Shown one piece after another: positions 17,233 to 25,125 of a stretch of 64,000 bases of DNA. The notes beneath the pieces were generated by a model, which was given only the letters and a program-made list of their open reading frames with translations, had not been told where the DNA came from and did not search any database. The number at the start of each line of letters is the position of its first letter. The first letter of the stretch is position 1. Made by a program: the position numbers and the translations under genes. The stretch covers positions 78,817 through 142,816 of the forward strand of contig JAEWHK010000018.1 in NCBI GenBank assembly GCA_023387815.1, given 5' to 3'. The stretch comes from Pseudomonadota bacterium. GTDB lineage: Bacteria; Pseudomonadota; Gammaproteobacteria; Burkholderiales; Burkholderiaceae_B.

Positions 17233-18747
17233 ATGGAACAGGCAATTCAGAATGAATCCAAAGTCAGTCGTCGGCTAACCGAGAAAACCGCAGCTGAAGT
17301 ATGCAATCTCATCTACCTTCCCCGGCTGGCAAGCTTTGATGCAGCGTTCCCATATCTGACGGAAATCAATGAGGCCCACCTGCTTATGCTTCACAGCAAG
17401 AAGCTGGTATCGCACGAAGTCGCCAGCAAGCTCGCAAGTGCGATCCTGCAAATGGACAAAGACGGTCCTGAAAAAGTGACCCTGGACCCGCAGCGTGAAG
17501 ACGCGTATTTCAACTATGAGGCGCATCTGATTTCTTTGACTGAACCAGATGTTGGCGGTCGTTTGCATACTGCGCGCAGCCGAAACGATATTCTGGCAAC
17601 CATTGATCGGCTGGTTGCCCGCGACCAGATCATCTCTCTGCTCGATACGTTGGCAAGTCTGCGTTTGACCACACTGGAGCAGGCGTCAAAATACGTTGAT
17701 ACTGTCATGCCAGGGTATACCCATTTGCAGCCAGCTCAACCCATTACTTATGGCTTTTATCTGGCTGGTATCGCCCAGGCACTTGAACGAGACAGTCAGC
17801 GGCTTGCACAGGCATATGAACATACCAATTTATCTCCGTTAGGCGCCGGTGCCTTTGCAGGTACACCGTTTGACATCGATCGTGATGAAACCGCCAGGTT
17901 GCTGGGCTTTCCGGGTTTCATAGACAATACGCTTGATGCGGTCGCCTCCCGTGATTTCATATTTGAAATTATGGCCTCTCTGACACTGCTTGCCACCACC
18001 TGGAGCAGGATTGCGCAGGATTATTTCGTCTGGAGTACCGATGAATTTGGCCTGATTCATTTCCCTGACTCCATTGCAGGCACGTCCAGCATTATGCCTC
18101 AGAAGAAAAATCCGGTTGTTCTTGAGTATCTGAAGGGACGCGCAGGCAAGGTGCTTGGACTTTTTACCGGTGCGATAGCGTCTCTGAAAGGCACCAACTT
18201 TTCGCATACAGGAGATGCCAATCGGGAAAGCATCGCCGGATTCCCTGAAATGATTCAGGAATGCCAATATGGACTGGAACTATTGAAACAGGTGATTGCG
18301 ACCGCGTCACCCAGAAAAACCGACATGCTGAACCGGGCGAGCAGGAATTTCTGCTCAGCAACGGATCTTGCGGATGCCCTGGTTTATGAAGCGGACATTT
18401 CATTTCGTCAGGCACATCATGTTGTCGGCGCCGTTGTGCGCGAAGCCATGGATGATAATCGGCCCGCCGACCAGATTACCGCGGAAATGGTCAATCGCGC
18501 AGCACTGGACCAAACCGGAAGCCAGACGTCGCTAAGCAGCGAAACGGTGGTCAACAGCCTGGATCCTTCCTACAGCGTCAAAAGGCGGGAGCGCGGCGGA
18601 CCGGCTCCCACGTCGGTGAAAAAAACCATTGAGCACGGACTTGAAACGCTCTCCGTGGATAACAGGGAAAATGAATCAAGAAAACAAGTACTTGGCGAAT
18701 CCAGACAGCAACGACGTCAAAAGACCACTGAACTGGCACAATCATGA
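17233..18747 (+). CDS. Argininosuccinate-lyase-like C-N lyase in a catabolic transport operon
   Basis: Protein of 504 residues of the aspartase/fumarase superfamily, closest in motifs to argininosuccinate lyase. The three signature regions are present: HTARSRND (about 112-119), YTHLQPAQP (about 162-170, with the catalytic Thr-His) and the mobile loop GTSSIMPQKKNP (about 283-294, with the catalytic serine). It is longer than ArgH (about 460), with a charged, low-conservation C-terminal tail rich in Arg, Gln and Glu after residue 455. Its stop overlaps the next ATPase start by 4 bases. Being embedded in an uptake operon argues against arginine biosynthesis. It would eliminate fumarate from an N-substituted aspartate, as known for EDDS lyase; this substrate is inference. 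Confidence 0.8.
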   Translation: MEQAIQNESKVSRRLTEKTAAEVCNLIYLPRLASFDAAFPYLTEINEAHLLMLHSKKLVSHEVASKLASAILQMDKDGPEKVTLDPQREDAYFNYEAHLISLTEPDVGGRLHTARSRNDILATIDRLVARDQIISLLDTLASLRLTTLEQASKYVDTVMPGYTHLQPAQPITYGFYLAGIAQALERDSQRLAQAYEHTNLSPLGAGAFAGTPFDIDRDETARLLGFPGFIDNTLDAVASRDFIFEIMASLTLLATTWSRIAQDYFVWSTDEFGLIHFPDSIAGTSSIMPQKKNPVVLEYLKGRAGKVLGLFTGAIASLKGTNFSHTGDANRESIAGFPEMIQECQYGLELLKQVIATASPRKTDMLNRASRNFCSATDLADALVYEADISFRQAHHVVGAVVREAMDDNRPADQITAEMVNRAALDQTGSQTSLSSETVVNSLDPSYSVKRRERGGPAPTSVKKTIEHGLETLSVDNRENESRKQVLGESRQQRRQKTTELAQS

Positions 18748-19493
18748 CACATTCACAATCGTCATTACTCAGTCTGCAGGGCATCAGCATGCGTTACGGC
18801 AGCACCCAGGTTCTCAAGGGGATTGATCTGAATGTGGATAAAGGGGAGGTACTGGTCGTTATCGGGCCCAGTGGTTCGGGGAAAAGTACTTTAGTGCGCT
18901 GTCTCAATGGACTGGAAATGCCGTACGAAGGCACGGTTCGGATGAAAGGCACAACCTATGATGCCAGAACGCCGCAAGACTGGTCAAACCTCAGACATCA
19001 CGTTGGCATGGTATTCCAGGACTATAGTCTCTTTCCTCATCTCACAGTATTGAAGAACATGACCCTCGCGCCCGTATTACGAGGGAAATATTCTGAGGAA
19101 GAAGCAGAGAATCTGGCACTCGAGCTGCTTGATCGTGTCCAGCTTAAGCATAAAGCGCTCTCCATGCCCGCAGAGCTTTCAGGCGGACAACAGCAACGTG
19201 TTGCCATTGTGCGTGCACTGTCTATGCATCCCGACATCATGCTGTTTGACGAGCCAACATCAGCCCTGGATCCCGAAATCGTCGGGGAAGTACTGGCGGT
19301 CATGAAAGAGCTTGTCAGCCAGGGCATGACCATGATTGTTGTTACGCATGAGATGGGATTTGCCAGGGACGTGGCCAACAAAATCGTCTTTATGGATCGT
19401 GGAGAAATATTCGAAACAAACGCGCCTGGCGAGTTTTTTGAAAATCCAAAGCATGAGCGGGTCAAGGATTTTCTTGGAAAGATACTGCACTAG
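18744..19493 (+). CDS. Amino-acid ABC transporter ATP-binding protein, first
   Basis: ATPase of 249 residues of the polar amino-acid group. Walker A is GPSGSGKSTLVRCLNGLE, the Q-loop MVFQDYSLFPHLTV, signature LSGGQQQRVAIVRAL, Walker B IMLFDEPTSALDPE and switch VTHEMGFARDVA. It overlaps the lyase gene by 4 bases, so it is co-translated with it. A second, clearly different ATPase of the same family follows 28 bases later. Confidence 0.92.
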   Translation: MTHSQSSLLSLQGISMRYGSTQVLKGIDLNVDKGEVLVVIGPSGSGKSTLVRCLNGLEMPYEGTVRMKGTTYDARTPQDWSNLRHHVGMVFQDYSLFPHLTVLKNMTLAPVLRGKYSEEEAENLALELLDRVQLKHKALSMPAELSGGQQQRVAIVRALSMHPDIMLFDEPTSALDPEIVGEVLAVMKELVSQGMTMIVVTHEMGFARDVANKIVFMDRGEIFETNAPGEFFENPKHERVKDFLGKILH

Positions 19494-19521
19494 CACGTCA
19501 CGTGAAACCTGGAGTCAAATC

Positions 19522-20253
19522 ATGAATGAAGTTATCAGCATTAATGGATTGAATAAGTGGTATGACGAGTTTCATGCACTAAAAAATATTTCTCTGTCGG
19601 TCGCCAAGGGCGAGCGGCTGGTGATTTGCGGACCATCGGGCTCGGGAAAATCGACCCTCATACGATGCGTCAACGGCCTGGAACCTTTTCAGAAGGGATC
19701 ACTGGAGGTCAAGGGAATTGCGCTGGACTGCGAGGAATCCTTATACAGGATAAGGCAATATGTAGGAATGGTATTTCAGCAGTTCAATCTCTTCCCTCAT
19801 CTGACTGTCCTGGACAACTGCACACTCGCGCAGATTTCCGTAAACAAGACAGATAAAAAGGAAGCTGAGGATATTGCACGAAAGTATCTGGAACGCGTTG
19901 GCCTGATAGACAAGCAGCACGAATACCCCAGCCGGATTTCAGGTGGCCAGAAACAGCGGGTTGCGATCGCGCGCGCACTCTGCATGAACCCGGAGATTAT
20001 TTTGTTTGATGAGCCTACTTCTGCACTCGATCCCGAAATGGTGAAAGAAGTGCTTGATACGATGGTGGACCTTGCAGATACGGGGATCACCATGATATGT
20101 GTCACTCACGAAATGGCCTTTGCCCGCGAGGTTGCCACACAAATCAATTTCATGAATCAGGGTGAAATTCTTGTAAGCGCCAATCCATCAGAATTTTTCG
20201 GCAGCGAGCAAAATCCGCGATTGCAGGCGTTTCTGAAGAATACGCTGCATTAA
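19522..20253 (+). CDS. Amino-acid ABC transporter ATP-binding protein, second
   Basis: ATPase of 243 residues. Walker A is GPSGSGKSTLIRCVNGLE, the Q-loop MVFQQFNLFPHLTV, signature ISGGQKQRVAIARAL, Walker B IILFDEPTSALDPEM and switch VTHEMAFAREVA. ATG 19522 has GGAG upstream; the open frame extends into the previous gene but that part is not homologous. It is the last gene of the operon, convergent with the DUF3540 gene. It and the preceding ATPase are paralogues; they may form a heterodimer or serve alternative permease sets. Confidence 0.92.
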   Translation: MNEVISINGLNKWYDEFHALKNISLSVAKGERLVICGPSGSGKSTLIRCVNGLEPFQKGSLEVKGIALDCEESLYRIRQYVGMVFQQFNLFPHLTVLDNCTLAQISVNKTDKKEAEDIARKYLERVGLIDKQHEYPSRISGGQKQRVAIARALCMNPEIILFDEPTSALDPEMVKEVLDTMVDLADTGITMICVTHEMAFAREVATQINFMNQGEILVSANPSEFFGSEQNPRLQAFLKNTLH

Positions 20254-20263
20254 GGATGCGTGT

Positions 20264-20288
20264 TGGGGTATATAGCTCCCCTTCTTTT
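20264..20288 (+). terminator. Possible weak terminator between convergent operons
   Basis: GGGG (20265-20268), a 9-base loop, CCCC (20278-20281) and a T-rich run TTCTTTTT, between the ATPase stop and the DUF3540 stop. The stem is only 4 bp, so this is tentative. Confidence 0.35.
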
Positions 20289-20938
20289 TACCCCATATGA
20301 ATCTGCTTGCCGTCGACCTTGACCAGGTCTTTTGCGGTGACCATGGTGTATTTCGAATGCAATCGTGCAGACTGCTCTGCCTGATAATCGATGGTGCCAG
20401 CGCGCATGTGTTCGACTTCCTCTGTGATTTTGAAGGAAGTGCGGCTCATGAAGGACAGGCGGTCCATGATAGATTCATAGACGCGTCCGACGATGCGCAT
20501 CATGCCCACGGTAGATTTGACTTCGCGGCCGGTGTATTGCATTTCGTCGACAACGCATTCGCCTTTTCTGGCATTGAGCTTCAGCTGTTCGGAATTCATC
20601 GCCAGTTCGCTGCCGCCCTGCAATTGCATGCCGGCCACGCTCTGGATGTTGATGGATTCCGCTGAGATGGTCAACTCGCCCGGTACGCTGAATTGGGACT
20701 GATTCTGCTGTGCCTGCTCGATGACGGCGATCAGATAAACGCGCTCACGTTCCGGTCCGCTGATAAGAACGGTGTCATCGATCTGAGGCTGCAGCAGGCA
20801 GCTTGCTGCCCGACGACATTTCCATTCGTGTCCATCACATTCGACAACAAATTCCTGTTCTTCCTGTTTTTTAACCGTACCAATAAGATGTACCGGATCA
20901 TAAACGGGATAGGTTTTGGGCTGGGCAACTGAAGACAT
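20288..20938 (-). CDS. DUF3540-family protein associated with type VI secretion
   Basis: Protein of 216 residues. The N-terminal part resembles a small beta-rich domain (VHLIGTVKKQEEQEFVVECDGHEWKCRRAASCLLQPQIDDTVLI). It is followed by a repetitive beta-helix-like region (ELTISAESINIQSVAGMQLQGGSELAMNSEQLKLNARKGE), reminiscent of the VgrG C-terminal needle. DUF3540 proteins are known next to T6SS VgrG/DUF2169/PAAR effector-loading genes, but none of those is adjacent here. It is the last gene of the T6SS run, 41 bases after tssF. Confidence 0.75.
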   Translation of the reverse strand: MSSVAQPKTYPVYDPVHLIGTVKKQEEQEFVVECDGHEWKCRRAASCLLQPQIDDTVLISGPERERVYLIAVIEQAQQNQSQFSVPGELTISAESINIQSVAGMQLQGGSELAMNSEQLKLNARKGECVVDEMQYTGREVKSTVGMMRIVGRVYESIMDRLSFMSRTSFKITEEVEHMRAGTIDYQAEQSARLHSKYTMVTAKDLVKVDGKQIHMG

Positions 20939-20979
20939 GTTATTTCCTTTTACGGTTATTCAACTTCGTGCAGTCTGAC

Positions 20980-22905
20980 TCAGACGGCAGGCCGGGCGCC
21001 CATACGGGGCTTCCAGCGTGCCACTTCGCCATGCTGCATGGTTGACAGCACGAGTTCAGACATCATATTGATGGACACGTGCCGGGCGAAAAACTGCTCG
21101 AGCACCGCGCCAAAAAGATAGGGACTGACACCGGAGAATGCCCCCTCGTCCACCTCCAGATGGATGCGGGCGCCACGACCAAAAACGATCGGGCCGGGTA
21201 CGGGCAGACGGTGATGCACAGGCTCTACCCGGACATGACGAACGCCATTGATCTGCCTGGCAATCGCCGGATCAGCGATATTTGCATATATTTTTAACAT
21301 TTCGCGCAGTGTTTGTGCGCCTTTTTCTGTATCCAAATCAATCAGACTGAGGTAATTGAGCCCCAAATGGCTGATCAGATGCCAGGCGTACGCCCCCTGA
21401 GCCAGGGCAGGTCGGGGTCGGGACGGGCCGCGCAGGATCTTGATGCCATCGATTGGTGCAGATACACGCAGGGCCAGATCGTTCTTCTGACCCACCGGCA
21501 TCAGCATGGGCAGATCGCGATTGGTACACAGAACGTCCACGCTCAGATGACGCAGGTCTTCCGAAAATGGAGCCTGGTGCTTATCCACAAGTGAAATAAA
21601 TACCTCGCTCCCGATATAGCCTGTACGGGCGCCATTGCGCGTTGCAATATCCGACAGCAGACGGGGTTCTCTGCGCATGGAATAATAGGCGCCATAATCA
21701 TCGGTATCACTGCCCAGCGATCCGAAAAACGGCCTGAATTCCTTTTCATTCTGATCGGTCAGATTCGAATAGCCGGTCACCCGCCCCGCGTTATACACCT
21801 CAAAATCCAGCGGACGCGTCCGGTCCACAACGAGGTGATATTCATGCGTGTTGGGCGCAACGGTGATCCGGTCTGCCTTTTTGGGGAACAGATTGATGAC
21901 CGGCGTACAGTGCAATGCCAGATTCTCGGCCGTGACGTTGCCTTCCAGTTCAGGCATGGCTTTGTCAAACAGAAAGGTCAGTTCAAAGGTGCGCATTTCC
22001 TTGCCGCCTGGCGCATTGGCACTGCTTTCCGCGACATCGGCAGGCAGCTTGAGCGCTTTCTGCATATTGTTGACGCTGAAGAACATGAAGCGCGACGGGA
22101 AGGCAAAATATTCCTGGATGATGCGATAGCCCTGAAAGATGCGCGCTTCTGCCGGCAGCAATGCCTGATCGCTGTCGAAGCCTTCATGGCGAACATCCTT
22201 GGCCTGAATGCGATTGACCCATTTGACGGGTTTCTCGGCGTCATGGCACAGCACAGTCACGGTATGACCCATGATGAGCTCCAGCAGGCGCTGCATATGA
22301 ATGTCCTGGCCATTCAAATGAAATACTAGCTGATCCAGTTTGAATTCATGCAGCTTGACGCCGCCCTTGATCTCAAGACGAACCCTGAGCGAACTGCGAA
22401 CGGGCTGATTGCGGTTGTTCAGATTCATGCGCTTGAGCGGCAGATCGGGCGGCACACCCGATAACTCCGCTGATGTCACCTGCAACGGCCACAGGGTCAA
22501 TGCGTGCCCCGTCACAAATTCGCAAGGCGTCTGCTCTGCTTTCGGGATCCGGCCGCGCATCACGGTGCCTTTGGGCAATGTAAAGCCCTTGGCGAGGCTC
22601 CCTTCATTCATGCTGGGAGATAGTTGCACCACCGCCATGGAAGGGGTGGGCGCCAGATAATTGGGGTACACCACTTCCAGCAGTCGCTGGGAGAACTGAG
22701 GAAACTCGGCGTCCATCTTCATATGGATGCGCGCCGTCAGAAAGCTGAAGCCCTCCAGCAGTCGCTCCACATAGGGATCGGCCACTTCAATACCGTTCAT
22801 GCCGAGCCGGCCGGCAATTTTGGGGAAATGATCCGCGAATTCCTTGCCCATCTCGCGGATATAGGCAAGTTCACGATTGTAATAATCCAGAAAGCGCTGC
22901 TCCAT
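20980..22905 (-). CDS. tssF: Type VI secretion baseplate protein TssF
   Basis: Protein of 641 residues, typical for TssF (ImpG/VasA). The N terminus FLDYYNRELAYIREMGKEFADHFPKIAGRLGM and RLLEGFSFLTARIHMKMDAEFPQFSQRLLEVVYPNYLAPTPSM are diagnostic. TssF forms the wedge of the baseplate with TssG and TssE. Its start overlaps the tssE stop by one base (TGATG). The usual next gene, tssG, is missing; a DUF3540 gene follows instead. Confidence 0.93.
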   Translation of the reverse strand: MEQRFLDYYNRELAYIREMGKEFADHFPKIAGRLGMNGIEVADPYVERLLEGFSFLTARIHMKMDAEFPQFSQRLLEVVYPNYLAPTPSMAVVQLSPSMNEGSLAKGFTLPKGTVMRGRIPKAEQTPCEFVTGHALTLWPLQVTSAELSGVPPDLPLKRMNLNNRNQPVRSSLRVRLEIKGGVKLHEFKLDQLVFHLNGQDIHMQRLLELIMGHTVTVLCHDAEKPVKWVNRIQAKDVRHEGFDSDQALLPAEARIFQGYRIIQEYFAFPSRFMFFSVNNMQKALKLPADVAESSANAPGGKEMRTFELTFLFDKAMPELEGNVTAENLALHCTPVINLFPKKADRITVAPNTHEYHLVVDRTRPLDFEVYNAGRVTGYSNLTDQNEKEFRPFFGSLGSDTDDYGAYYSMRREPRLLSDIATRNGARTGYIGSEVFISLVDKHQAPFSEDLRHLSVDVLCTNRDLPMLMPVGQKNDLALRVSAPIDGIKILRGPSRPRPALAQGAYAWHLISHLGLNYLSLIDLDTEKGAQTLREMLKIYANIADPAIARQINGVRHVRVEPVHHRLPVPGPIVFGRGARIHLEVDEGAFSGVSPYLFGAVLEQFFARHVSINMMSELVLSTMQHGEVARWKPRMGARPAV

Positions 22906-23468
22906 CAGACCGCTCCCTGTTCCTGCAGATCCATGTGCCCGCTTTCCAGATCAATATCCGTACGGAACAGAAATTCGCGCGGATAGGGATTGCACCAGAG
23001 CTTGCCACGGATTTCCAGGCTCAGTACATTGTGATGCTCCAGGGTATCCACTTCACTGACACATGCCACTTCCAGCGAGTCAGCCAGAATGCGTGGTTCA
23101 AAATGAATGATGGCCGTTTTGATGGAGTCTTCCATATCGACCCAGTCGATATCAGACATGCGTCTGCCCGCCAGGGCCTCGACGCCGAAATTCACAGTTG
23201 AATTACGCACCTGCGGAAAGGCTTCCAGATCATCCACCGTTTCAATATTCACGGTGTTCAGTACCCACCGCAGGTCGCGCAGCACCGCATGACGCAGCGT
23301 GTCATAGGTAATCATGACGCTGTCGCGGCTTTCCTTTTTCTTGAGTGGCTGATCGTCGGTCAGACGATCGAGCAATGCCGGCTGCAGCCTGTCTTTGGCC
23401 GTGCGACGCTCGCGCATGCCAAATGCTGTTCGCTTGCCGGAAATTTCATCTATATCCATAAATTGCAC
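22905..23468 (-). CDS. tssE: Type VI secretion baseplate protein TssE (gp25-like)
   Basis: Protein of 187 residues, homologous to phage T4 gp25. Features are RLQPALLDRLTDD, the LRHAVLRDLRWVLNTVNIE region, and FGVEALAGRRMSDIDWVDMEDSIKTAIIHFEPRI, containing the family's conserved EPR. A GTG start at 23468 is favoured because AGGA lies 5 bases upstream; the in-frame ATG at 23459 is too far from that site. TssE joins the sheath to the baseplate. Confidence 0.92.
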   Translation of the reverse strand: MQFMDIDEISGKRTAFGMRERRTAKDRLQPALLDRLTDDQPLKKKESRDSVMITYDTLRHAVLRDLRWVLNTVNIETVDDLEAFPQVRNSTVNFGVEALAGRRMSDIDWVDMEDSIKTAIIHFEPRILADSLEVACVSEVDTLEHHNVLSLEIRGKLWCNPYPREFLFRTDIDLESGHMDLQEQGAV

Positions 23469-23524
23469 ATCCGTCCTGTTTTTGCTTTTGTTCTGTGTGT
23501 TCCCGCCGGACTATGACGGGGGCA

Positions 23525-24346
23525 TCAGTTCAGCTGCCCATGATGAAAGGTCACACTGCGCAGATCCAGCAAGGCGTATTCCGCTGCATCTGTCATCCAC
23601 ATTTTCTGCCCGGTTCCGAAATAGATGTCCTGGGTGATTTCCTGCCAGTCTGTGCGACGCGACAGGTTGCTGGCGTCATCCAGATCGGCATATTGCTGCC
23701 CTGCCGGTGCAGGATAGCGTGCGGGTATCAGGGCGATCTGCGAACGTCCGCTCACAAGTGTGATTTCAGCCTGTACCCAGATCAGATCGGTCAGGCCTTC
23801 AGGCGCAATCAGACGCAGGGACTGTATCATATCCATGGGGACCCAGCCGTAACGTCCATTGGCGATGACCTCGCATACCGGACCAAGGCGGCTGTCGCCA
23901 TCACAAAGCCATTCGAAGGACTCACCCTGCTCCTGCCCGTTCACAATCACCGTACCCGACAGCGTGGGCGCCAGTTCCAGCGCCTGTTCACGCAGGGCAC
24001 GCGCGGTGTCATCATCGCTGCGCAGGGCTTCAAGTAGGAGTGCCATCCATTCCGGTGGCTGCTCAAAGACGGCAGGGGTTTTCTCGCCGCGGAAGACGGC
24101 TTCACGCTCCTGCTCGGCCGTAATGGCTCCTGTGTACAGGACCGCAACGGGCTGCGCCTGCGCATTCATTTCGGAACTCAGTCTCAACTGCTCGAATGCC
24201 TTGTCCCATAACCCTTTGACAGCCAGCAACTGGAACAGCCTGGCGCGCAGATCCGCGTCTGCCGGTTTTTTTCTTATTTCAGCCTTGACCTGATCCAGTT
24301 GTTCGTCAACGCTTTTTCCTTCCAGTGCTTTTATGATGCCTGTCAT
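23525..24346 (-). CDS. tagJ: Type VI secretion accessory protein TagJ (ImpE family)
   Basis: Protein of about 273 residues of the ImpE/TagJ family. The N-terminal helical part looks like tetratricopeptide repeats (DEQLDQVKAEIRKKPADADLRARLFQLLAVKGLWDKAFEQLRLSSEM). The C-terminal half has RYGWVPMDMIQSLRL and PARYPAP as in family members. Of two close ATGs (24352 and 24346) the second has ACGGA at proper spacing. In other systems TagJ binds the N terminus of the sheath protein TssB and modulates sheath turnover. It lies between hcp and tssE, as in Pseudomonas-type clusters. Confidence 0.85.
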   Translation of the reverse strand: MTGIIKALEGKSVDEQLDQVKAEIRKKPADADLRARLFQLLAVKGLWDKAFEQLRLSSEMNAQAQPVAVLYTGAITAEQEREAVFRGEKTPAVFEQPPEWMALLLEALRSDDDTARALREQALELAPTLSGTVIVNGQEQGESFEWLCDGDSRLGPVCEVIANGRYGWVPMDMIQSLRLIAPEGLTDLIWVQAEITLVSGRSQIALIPARYPAPAGQQYADLDDASNLSRRTDWQEITQDIYFGTGQKMWMTDAAEYALLDLRSVTFHHGQLN

Positions 24347-24415
24347 AATCATTCCGTAATTAAAAATGCAACGAGCTAACTGATACCTGGTGCAAGCGTA
24401 CCTGTTAGCTCCCGT

Positions 24416-24435
24416 GGAGAGCCCAATGGGCTCCC
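24416..24435 (-). terminator. Hairpin between hcp and tagJ
   Basis: Stem GAGCCC / GGGCTC with a 3-base loop and further GG / CC pairing across a bulge, 26 bases after the hcp stop in transcription direction. There is no T-run, so it is more likely an RNA-stabilising or attenuating hairpin. It could make hcp mRNA more abundant than the downstream baseplate genes. Confidence 0.4.
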
Positions 24436-24460
24436 CAGATGCCAGACCAATAAGACCGTA

Positions 24461-24946
24461 TTATCCGACGATCTTATTCTGTTTGACGTCGTAAGCCAGA
24501 ATAGACTCGGCGCCACGGCCACCCTGTTCTGTTTGCTCCCAGTACTGCTGTTTCACTTTGGCAGCCTGGAATGCATAGCTGACCATCATGGCATCACCGT
24601 CGTTAGCACCCGTGTATTGAACAGAAGTCACCAGAACGTCTTCCAGTGTAATTTTGGAGTATTCAACCTGAGAGCCACCAGCCTTGCATACTGACACCTG
24701 AACACTGCCCAGATGTTTACCGGTAGCGCAGTGTTTCATCACTGCAGGTGCAGCACGGTCAACACGTGCAACGATATTCAGGTCGTTGAAGCTTGCCTTG
24801 CCAGTACCACCGCCACCGCCGGTGGACATGGAACCGGGCTGCGTTGCGCCCCATGCAAAAGACTGAATATCAGTCCAATCCTTGTGATTTGAATCCTTGG
24901 ATTCACCGTTTGCACCTTCGATTTTCATAAACATATCAACAGCCAC
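24461..24946 (-). CDS. hcp: Type VI secretion tube protein Hcp (TssD)
   Basis: Protein of 161 residues that forms the hexameric rings of the inner tube. Typical features are MFMKIEGANGESKDSNHKDWTDIQSFAWG, the Gly-rich loop STGGGGGTGKAS and LEDVLVTSVQYTGANDGDAMMVSYAFQAAKVKQQY. It starts with GTG (24946) behind a strong AGGAG site; no ATG is better placed. It has its own 179-base upstream gap with stem-loops, so it may be transcribed or stabilised separately from tssBC. Confidence 0.95.
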   Translation of the reverse strand: MAVDMFMKIEGANGESKDSNHKDWTDIQSFAWGATQPGSMSTGGGGGTGKASFNDLNIVARVDRAAPAVMKHCATGKHLGSVQVSVCKAGGSQVEYSKITLEDVLVTSVQYTGANDGDAMMVSYAFQAAKVKQQYWEQTEQGGRGAESILAYDVKQNKIVG

Positions 24947-24984
24947 AATTTTCTCCTAGTGAGCTAATTAATTTGATTTGCGAT

Positions 24985-25048
24985 CAGGCATAAAGCCTGT
25001 CGTTGCTTCACATACGTCTTACTTCAACAATATTCCATTCGGAATATT
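24985..25048 (-). promoter_or_regulatory. hcp upstream region with two hairpin-forming palindromes
   Basis: The 179-base gap between tssC and hcp holds AATATTCC-N4-GGAATATT (25029-25048) and CAGGC-N5-GCCTG (24985-24999). Either could be a protein site or an mRNA-protecting structure in the hcp leader. I looked for a sigma-54 type -24/-12 pair and did not find a convincing one. Confidence 0.4.
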
Positions 25049-25125
25049 TCATTTGTCTGGCATGCCGCTTCGACACGCCAGGCAATCGTCGGCAGACCCG
25101 TCTGGGGTAGCCTTGTTCAGAAAAA

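Noticed and set aside
17233..18747. Biosynthetic argininosuccinate lyase (argH)
   Set aside because: Operon context with uptake genes, extended tail and a LysR regulator argue for a catabolic paralogue, though a genome check is needed.
24947..25125. Sigma-54 promoter upstream of hcp
   Set aside because: A TGGC-like element is present but no GC/TTGC partner at the right distance.
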